This document shows positions 57,671-64,000 of a stretch of 64,000 bases of DNA, one piece after another. Both the position numbers and the translations under genes were made by a program. The DNA is from Proales similis (Eukaryota; Rotifera; Eurotatoria; Ploima; Proalidae): positions 3,162,001 through 3,226,000 of the forward strand of contig JAGVRJ010000002.1 of NCBI GenBank assembly GCA_019059635.1. The letters are read 5' to 3'. A model generated the notes under the pieces. It worked only from the letters and a program-made list of their open reading frames with translations. It was not told where the DNA came from and made no database searches. The stretch's first letter is position 1. Each line of letters opens with the position of its first letter.

Positions 57671-58415
57671 TTGTTGTCTCAAAGAGGCTCTAAACGACAT
57701 TTATCTTCTATTTGCCTTATCTTACTTGGGCTCGAGCTCTTTATTCTGATGTTTCAATAGGGAGACGTTTTGTACGAGGCGGTGCTTTGAGCCGTCTGCT
57801 TGATTATTTGATGCGAGCCCAATGAGCGATTGAGAAACACACTCAAGTCATAAAATGTGAAGAGAATTGGTAATTTTGTTGATTTTGTTTATTAATATTG
57901 TTGATGATTGACACCCATAAATAAGTAAAAGGAAAAAGAGAAAAGTAGACGAAAACGAAGAAGAAGCCATGTCTATTTAGGCGAAGGCTTTGTGATGCAG
58001 GTTGAGTCAAGATGCGAGTTGGCCAGGTCGTTGATTGCTGACCAGAAGTGAATGTCAAATAAAAGTCAACGCCGTTATCTACAAAACAATGTGCGGCCAA
58101 CTTGCAGAATATTTGCTAAAGTGGCAATCAAGCCAGTAAAAGAGAGCCGAGCTGAGTTTGTTAATGCAATCAACAGCCAGTGATTAAAGATCAGTCCTTA
58201 AAATGATTTGCTAAGAAGAGTGAATGATTGATTGACGATGATTGAAAATGCGGCTGCTTCAAGTTTGCTGCAGGAGAGAGAGAGAGAGACAAATAGGGGA
58301 ATTGGGATCGAGATATGAAGCTCCTAGAACGAGACTAAGTGTGATTGCTTGGTCGTAATTAATTCATTTGTACAAGAAGAAGCTTGTGTTGGCCTTGGCC
58401 GTTGTTGAGCCCGAC
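57671..58415. other. 3' flank of CDC34/UBE2R
   Basis: No supported gene. It is A/T-rich with a GA run at 58274-58288. The nearest minus-strand AATAAA I see is near 57888, suggesting a 3' UTR of about 500 bp, or an unseen variant signal. Confidence 0.35.
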
Positions 58416-59330
58416 TCATGATTCTTCGTTTCCTGAATCTGTGTTTGAATTTACAAAGTCATCATCTTGATAGTCATAGTCATCGTCGTAGTTATTGTCA
58501 AACGGATCCAGCTCGTCCAAATCGTCCAGAATACAGTCATCGCTACTCTCAGTGTTCTCTTTTAAATTCGATTTCACACAATAGTCCTCGAGAGTCTGTG
58601 GCACCACCACACCATCTTTCTCGGCCTCGTCCCTCGTCGCCAGCACTTGTTTCCTATTCAACAACAATGCGCACGCATTTCAGCATTTCTGCCGCATTTC
58701 GCTCAAGTCACAATTATAGCTCTCTCACCTGATTATATTCTCATACTCCTTGTCGGCTCCTTTTGACTCGATATAGCGTCTATACATAACTGAAGCGTCC
58801 ACATTGGCAGGAGAGTATGTATTCGGCTCATTGAGGAGTGAGATTATGCTCATCATCACGGTCCTATTCGAGGCAGTTTAAGCGATGCGCGTTTTCAAAT
58901 CCGCGAGAAGGCGAGAGTATTCTCCTACCTGACATTTTGAGCCGGATTCCATTTTTCAGACGGCAGTTCAGAGTTGGTCGGATCGTCCTGCGGAGGGTGA
59001 AGAATTGAGATGCATACGTCTCCGTTTTCGTAAATGTTCGGATGCCACATTTTGGTGAGAAAGCGCACAGTAGGCGGCGAGTAGGGATAATCCGACGGGA
59101 ACTTGATGGCCGACTTGAAGTAGCCGCCCTGGTAAATGGTGTTCGGCGGCCCTTTTATCTGCAATTAGTCTTCAATTGTGATCAAGCTGCTCGAGTCACT
59201 TACCGAAGATGGCTACTTCCCATTCGAACACATTGTCATTCACAAGCTTCACGCTGAATCCTTCAAGTGGCTCTTTGAGCAGCGACTTGAGCTCTTGTTG
59301 CAAGGCTTTGGTGGCGGCACTACAAGCCAT
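58416..59330 (-). CDS. CDC34: CDC34/UBE2R-type ubiquitin-conjugating enzyme E2
   Basis: Exons (minus): 59330-59204, 59151-58929, 58863-58729 and 58653-58416; 240 residues (human CDC34 236, UBE2R2 238). The UBC fold shows the diagnostic blocks [37 protein letters not shown] (active-site Cys in DVCI) and the CDC34-specific acidic loop [38 protein letters not shown] and [11 protein letters not shown] follow. The C-terminus is the long acidic tail ([19 protein letters not shown]) that lets CDC34 bind cullin-RING ligases and build Lys48 chains. UBE2R1 and UBE2R2 are vertebrate duplicates, so either symbol could apply. Confidence 0.95.
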
Positions 59331-59976
59331 GTGTCGGGTGAGATAAAAAATGCTATAAAAGATAAACACAAGAAGAAAGAATTCTCTGCTATCTAATTTA
59401 AAACGAAACGAAGCATTAGATTGAGGCTCGCCGAATGACGAAGTTAGACTGATTGAATGCGCTGCATAACCAGGCAACTTGAAAATGTGAAATTCTAAAA
59501 CCGGGCTGCGATACCAACAACAGCGAAAAACCGACAACGCCGACGACAACCAGGAGGGCAACAGCGACGATGAATTCAATAACAACTACAGAGCAGCGCA
59601 TTAGAAGCTCGCTCAGTGAACGATGAGTGCCTGATTGAGATGATGCATAAATTTTGCGCCTCGTCTTGGTCTACATATTATCCGCCCAATACTTTGACTT
59701 GCATGTACGCTCGCGAATAATTCAACTCGGGCTTGAAAGCTTGCAATAGAGCTTTATTCGAATGCTAATTCGCTCGCTTAGCTCCGAGCAAATGTTTATT
59801 CCCATCGCGCAGACCTTGTCCCGCTCTCAGTCCCTTGGCGGCCTGCTCTCATTTTCAGTCAGCTGCTAGCGCGCGACTCGCATAAAATTTGACCTCTTCT
59901 TTCTGCTCGTCTCAATGGCACATTCTTCTCTCCTTTTTTTCTCAAAAAAAAAAACTCTTTTTTTTGCCCTCTTCCA
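59331..59976. other. intergenic region between nicalin and CDC34
   Basis: No supported gene. It carries the CDC34 promoter on the left side and polypyrimidine/poly-A tracts (about 59933-59965) on the right. Confidence 0.35.
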
Positions 59977-59982
59977 TTTATT
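59977..59982 (-). other. polyadenylation signal of nicalin
   Basis: AATAAA on the minus strand, about 140 bp beyond the nicalin stop codon. Confidence 0.5.
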
Positions 59983-60121
59983 CTCGCGCTCATCTGAATT
60001 AGTTTTGTTTTTGATCGCATCGACTCAATCGGGTCGGTGATTTTGCACACAAAAAAAGGAAGAAACGCAAAAGAGAAGACGAACAAAAAGGGAGCAGAAA
60101 AGGCGGCAAATTGTTGAAGCT

Positions 60122-62185
60122 TCAATTCAATTTGCTCTTTGTTCCTTTGGTCTGATTGACTGTGCCGGCCACAAGTGAGCTGACCATCTCGAAATTCTGT
60201 TTTTGTTTTTCGTTTCAAATCCCAAGCCGAAGGTGACTTTTGAGAGCGCTTACCTGAACGAAAAAGTAAATGAACGAAAGGTAGATCGCAATGGCGATTG
60301 CGAGTAAAAAGTCAAAGACGGGCGGTTTCACGTTGTAGACGACCAGCTTCGCTTCTTGCTCAGTGTAGAACACAAACTCGGCCTCTCTGATGACGAATGC
60401 GACAAATGCTCATACGAATAGATCCAAAAGAGAGGCAGCGACTGCTTACTTTTGGTTGAGCTTTAACGGAACTTTGACCGCCTCTTGGAGGTAATGATTC
60501 AAGTGCTCGAATAGCTGATCTACGACGCTCGCTTGCGGGTCGATCAGCGAGGGCACACTTCTGGGCGTTGAGCAGAGTTGTCGCAGCCAAGATTCGACAA
60601 ACTCGTTTGAAATCGCCTTCAAATAAGAAAAAATGATTTGGTTCACAATTCTGTGACGGTCTTGGAGCAGACCTGTTCGGACGAGAGCAGTTCGTCGGCG
60701 ATTTGCTCGCTCTTGTAGAGCAAGCTGAGTATTGAACGAGCGATCAGTTTTATGTTGTTCTCGAGTGCGCTCCGATCGACTTGGTCCCTGATTGGCCGAA
60801 GAGCAGTAGAATAAGACAGTTTTGCCGAGTGTGGCGGTCTGAGTCCTACCAGGTGTCGGTGATGCTCGCACGCTCCGGGTCCTTGAACGATTTAAAGCGA
60901 CTCAAAGTGAGTCCGGCTATTTTGCTCAAGCTAAATCGTTCATGCTCCCAGGCGAGCGTTTCACTCGCCAAGTTGATTTTCTTGTGCGACATTTCGAACT
61001 GGACGCCCAGCTTTTGTGCCGACGACTCGAGGCTCTGTTTGGCGCCACGAGTTAGATTCGAGCAGAGATTGATGAGGCTCAGCACCGACCTTCATAAATT
61101 CGTAGCTTAGTTGTCCTTCTTTGGGCGGCTTGGACACATGCATGAACAAGCCCTGGCGGTTCTGAGCCAAACTGTCCAAGCTGATTGCCAGATCGATCTC
61201 GTCGAGTTCCACTCCTCCCAGGCCTGGTCGAATCTTGTCAATATTGAGATTAAATCGGCCGAATCAAGTTCGCTTGCCTTGGTTAACATCCGCTTGCTCT
61301 TCGAGCCATCGCTTCAAGCCGAACGAGTTCTGCTTTCCGCCCGCAGTGAGCAGGAAAATCAGGTTAAAGCTGTTGCAAACAAATCAAAGCGACAGGCGAC
61401 AAAGAAAAAAAAGAGAATTGTTCTCACGCTGGTACGGTCTTGCTGCTCGAGTAGAGATAGGAGAGAATTCTGGCGAGCTCGAGCAGAGCAGCCACTCCGC
61501 TGCCATTTGAATCGCAGCCGAACGCAAGGCCCGGGGTCAGTCCGAACGTGTCGTAGTGGGCCGTGATCAAAATTGTCGGAATCTTGGCATTTAGCGCCGA
61601 GCTGACGCCGTTCAATTTTGCCTGCAAATTAAACAATCGAACGTTCTTGGCGGCGATCGGTTGGGCCTGAGCAGAGTTGATCACAAACTGGTAGCCGTCG
61701 GAGGCGATTGTGTCGGTGAGCGCAGTGAGAGCGGAGCCGATCGCGTTCTGCGGCTGATCTTCGTCAATCAGCGCGTAATATTCATTGAGACGTTCGTTTT
61801 CGATCACAAAGTAGACGGGCAGCTTGACCTCTTCGGAGAGCAGCTGAGATTCGAGCGATTGAACCACCGCCCGCTCGTTCTCGTCCAACTTGGCCGGAAT
61901 GATGACCACCAGGCTGGCGACGTAGTCTTGTACCAGCAGCCTGTAGCGTTCCAACGTCAACTCGGCCAACTTGATCAGAACGCAACGACGCGAGATTGAC
62001 TTGGAGTTGATGGTTCGCGCTTCTGTGTTTATCTGGCTCGAGCGTGATCCGAACGCGTTTCCTTGCGGCATGTCAAACTGCATCAAGCGGTAAACAGTGA
62101 ATTCTTCGTCTTGTTCAACGGTGGCCAGCGACACAGCGACCAGCGCCGACAACAAAGCCACAGTGAGTATGTTCTTGTGATGCAT
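60122..62185 (-). CDS. NCLN: nicalin (nicastrin-like ER membrane protein)
   Basis: Eight exons (minus): 62185-61428, 61369-61288, 61233-61090, 61034-60850, 60787-60673, 60616-60450, 60386-60254 and 60196-60122; 552 residues (human about 563). Signal sequence (ILTVALLSALVAVSLAT), then EEFTVYRLMQFDMPQGNAFG, NTEARTI, SRRCVLIKL, ILITAHYDTFGLTPGLAFG and CDSNGSGVAALLELARI. These are the M28-peptidase-like fold with family-specific replacement of metal ligands. FMHVSKPPKEGQLSY, KKINLASETLAWEHERF, EFVFYTEQEAK and YNVKPPVFDFLLAIAIAIY (a C-terminal membrane helix) complete the match. Nicalin works with NOMO and TMEM147 in the ER back-of-Sec61 complex for multipass membrane proteins; protease activity is not expected. 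All introns are 51-68 bp. Confidence 0.94.
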
Positions 62186-62704
62186 GCTGACCTAAACTAG
62201 CGGCATGTGCTTATCTAAACTCGTCAAATTAGACCGAAAATCTAAAGTAAATGTGTCCAGCTCACTGATCGACTGAGTGTGTGTGTGTGTGCGCGCATTG
62301 GTGTGGCGTGCGTCTAAACCAAACACGATCACGGTTAGTTCTAAGGTGGCGACCAGCTTGAACGCAACTAAATTAACTTATGAGCGGTGGCAACTGATCA
62401 GCTTCTCGTGGCCCTGAATTGCACACCAGAGTTGAATTCGATTTGTTCACTTGTTCGAGCAGACATTTATTCCGTTAACAAACTCTCAAAAGTGAAAAAA
62501 AAGAAAGAGAATGAATGTATAATAATGAGACGAACCTTAATTTTGTTAAATAATTAGAAATCAAGTGTTGCTACATACACAGACACAGATAGCAGCAAAA
62601 GTTGAAGTTGCAGAAGAAGAGAACAAGAGACGTCAGATAGAGAGAGAGCAGAGGGAACAAATGAAGAAGCAAAGTGTCCCTAGACAAGAAGGAGAGAGAG
62701 GAGT
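62186..62704. other. nicalin promoter side and SF3B1 3' UTR
   Basis: A GT microsatellite at about 62277-62292 lies on the nicalin side. A minus-strand AATAAA at 62471-62466 lies 235 bp after the SF3B1 stop and is its likely polyadenylation signal. No other gene seen. Confidence 0.45.
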
Positions 62705-64000
62705 CTAGATAAAGTAGTCGAGCTCGTAGCGGACGTATGTGTTGTTGTTCTCGTTGCGGATGCGCGGATAGCCGGCGACAAGCGAGTCCTGAGCGCCAAT
62801 GTACAATGTGTTGTAGACGCGCCAGTAGACGTCGCGCACTTTACGAGCCGGATGGAACAGGCCGGTCAGAGTGTAGTAGAGGAGCGGTATAGGTCCGATG
62901 GACACTCGGAAGCCTTCGATGGCGGACATGAAGGCCTGCACGACGTGAGGCGATGACTCGAATATGTTGGGCCACACATGATTGAGCAAATGCATGAGGC
63001 CGTCCTCGCAGCCGAAGCCGAACACGCCGAGGGCCATGTGGCCGACGGCCGACATGGCCGTCTGACGATGCACGAGGTCTCTGTCGATCAGTGCGTCTTC
63101 TAGCAGTGGAGTTACAGCATATATGTAATCTTTGCCCATCTCGCCAATGTACTCGAACATGAACGAGAGCGACTTGAGCACTCCGTTCTGCACGTTGAGC
63201 TCGGGCACGCGATACTCGTTCATGAGCGCCGGCAGCACGGTGAACGGCGAACAGGTCTCGGCCACGATGGCGATCGCCACGGTCGTGCAGACTCGATTCT
63301 GACGCTCTTGCACTTTGAGGTTGTTGAGCAGGGTGGCGAGTACATCGTGCGGGCCGATGGCTTTGGCGATGTAGCCGAACGTGTTCACGGCCGCTCTTCT
63401 GATCGCTTTCTTGTGCGCCTTGAGCAGCTCGAGAAGCTCGAAGCAGATGCGCATCCACTCGCGGGCGCTCACAAACTCGGCGCCTCGGTCCGCAATGCGT
63501 CCCACCAGCTCAATGCAGTTCTCTTGAACTTTTTCGTGCCGATTTTTGAGGATTGGCGTCAAACGCGGCAATAGGTCTTTTATCGGCGGCGACATTTTCG
63601 TCATTCCGATCACGTTCACAATCGCCTTGAGTGCACCAAGAATGCTGCCGAGCACTTCGGGATACTCCTCTCCCAAATACTCGAACAGCACCTGGCCCAA
63701 ATGGCTCATGAGTTTCTCCTCTTGTGACGCCTTCATCACAGACGCTATTTTGGATATTAAATCGGCAGCCTGCTGCCTCACTTTGGCCGACTTGTTGTTC
63801 AAACGCCACAATATGGTGCCGCATATTTGCGGCAAATACGGCTTCGTCCGTTTGCCCAGTGTGTTGACTATGGTGCCGAAGCCGTTCAGAATGATTGTGT
63901 CGTCGGTGGCCTGCTCTTGGAATGCGTAGAGAATGCCGTCGATCAGCTGCTCTTCGAGGCGCGCGTCCACGTCCGCCGCGCTCAAATTGGTCATTATCTT
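62705..64000 (-). CDS. SF3B1: splicing factor 3B subunit 1, C-terminal part (partial)
   Basis: The last 431 codons of SF3B1, uninterrupted by introns. The gene continues past the right edge. HEAT-repeat helices match the family almost residue for residue: [100 protein letters not shown], and the terminus [14 protein letters not shown]3B1 is the U2 snRNP scaffold that holds the branch-point duplex. The HEAT repeats known for cancer mutations lie upstream of this part. It is convergent with nothing; nicalin follows in the same direction about 520 bp downstream. Confidence 0.97.
   Translation of the reverse strand, partial: KIMTNLSAADVDARLEEQLIDGILYAFQEQATDDTIILNGFGTIVNTLGKRTKPYLPQICGTILWRLNNKSAKVRQQAADLISKIASVMKASQEEKLMSHLGQVLFEYLGEEYPEVLGSILGALKAIVNVIGMTKMSPPIKDLLPRLTPILKNRHEKVQENCIELVGRIADRGAEFVSAREWMRICFELLELLKAHKKAIRRAAVNTFGYIAKAIGPHDVLATLLNNLKVQERQNRVCTTVAIAIVAETCSPFTVLPALMNEYRVPELNVQNGVLKSLSFMFEYIGEMGKDYIYAVTPLLEDALIDRDLVHRQTAMSAVGHMALGVFGFGCEDGLMHLLNHVWPNIFESSPHVVQAFMSAIEGFRVSIGPIPLLYYTLTGLFHPARKVRDVYWRVYNTLYIGAQDSLVAGYPRIRNENNNTYVRYELDYFI

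Overview
The window looks like nuclear DNA of an animal, most likely an ecdysozoan and probably an arthropod. The genes are spliced, with many introns of only about 48-80 bp. There is a cytosolic-type tRNA, and polyadenylation signals sit just after stop codons. The chitinase carries a peritrophin-type (CBM14) chitin-binding domain. I cannot name the species. I recognise 13 protein genes (two cut by the window edges) and one tRNA. Exon borders were worked out by hand from GT/AG signals, reading-frame phase and family conservation. Every complete multi-exon model closes in frame.

Left part (1-18.3 kb): ABHD16A runs off the left edge and is divergent, across about 240 bp, from a single-exon DUF1295 / steroid-reductase-like membrane protein. 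The latter converges on a Klarsicht-like spectrin-repeat gene with one C-terminal membrane anchor. That gene has a 3.6-kb intron, and its 5' side faces about 8 kb without a recognisable gene, rich in GA and CA microsatellites.

Middle (18.3-29 kb): in order come a BEN-domain protein; ACADSB (minus), which has two diverged copies of the same 207-bp exon; ribosomal protein L17; a secreted GH18 chitinase, whose catalytic aspartates lie in a 10-nt microexon and whose last CBM14 cysteine lies in a 21-bp final exon; and proteasome subunit alpha-3.

The centrepiece (29.5-52.6 kb, minus) is one 52-exon gene for a predicted 6,535-residue type I membrane protein. It begins like a Notch ligand (signal peptide, MNNL-like region, DSL domain), has a second DSL-like domain, then about 120 EGF repeats, a C-type-lectin-like domain, about 1,200 residues of repeated SEA/KIAA1549-like modules, a transmembrane helix and a short tail. 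Seven neighbouring EGF pairs carry matched extra cysteines, and many repeats keep Notch-type O-fucose and O-glucose consensus sites. I know of no described protein with this architecture, and it is the best candidate for something new here.

Right part (52.6-64 kb): about 3.3 kb without genes, then GLMP, tRNA-Gln(UUG), a CDC34/UBE2R ubiquitin-conjugating enzyme, nicalin and the 3' part of SF3B1, all on the minus strand. Apart from the giant protein, the Klarsicht-like gene and the BEN gene, these are housekeeping functions (lipid metabolism, translation, protein turnover, lysosome, ER membrane, splicing) packed tightly together.
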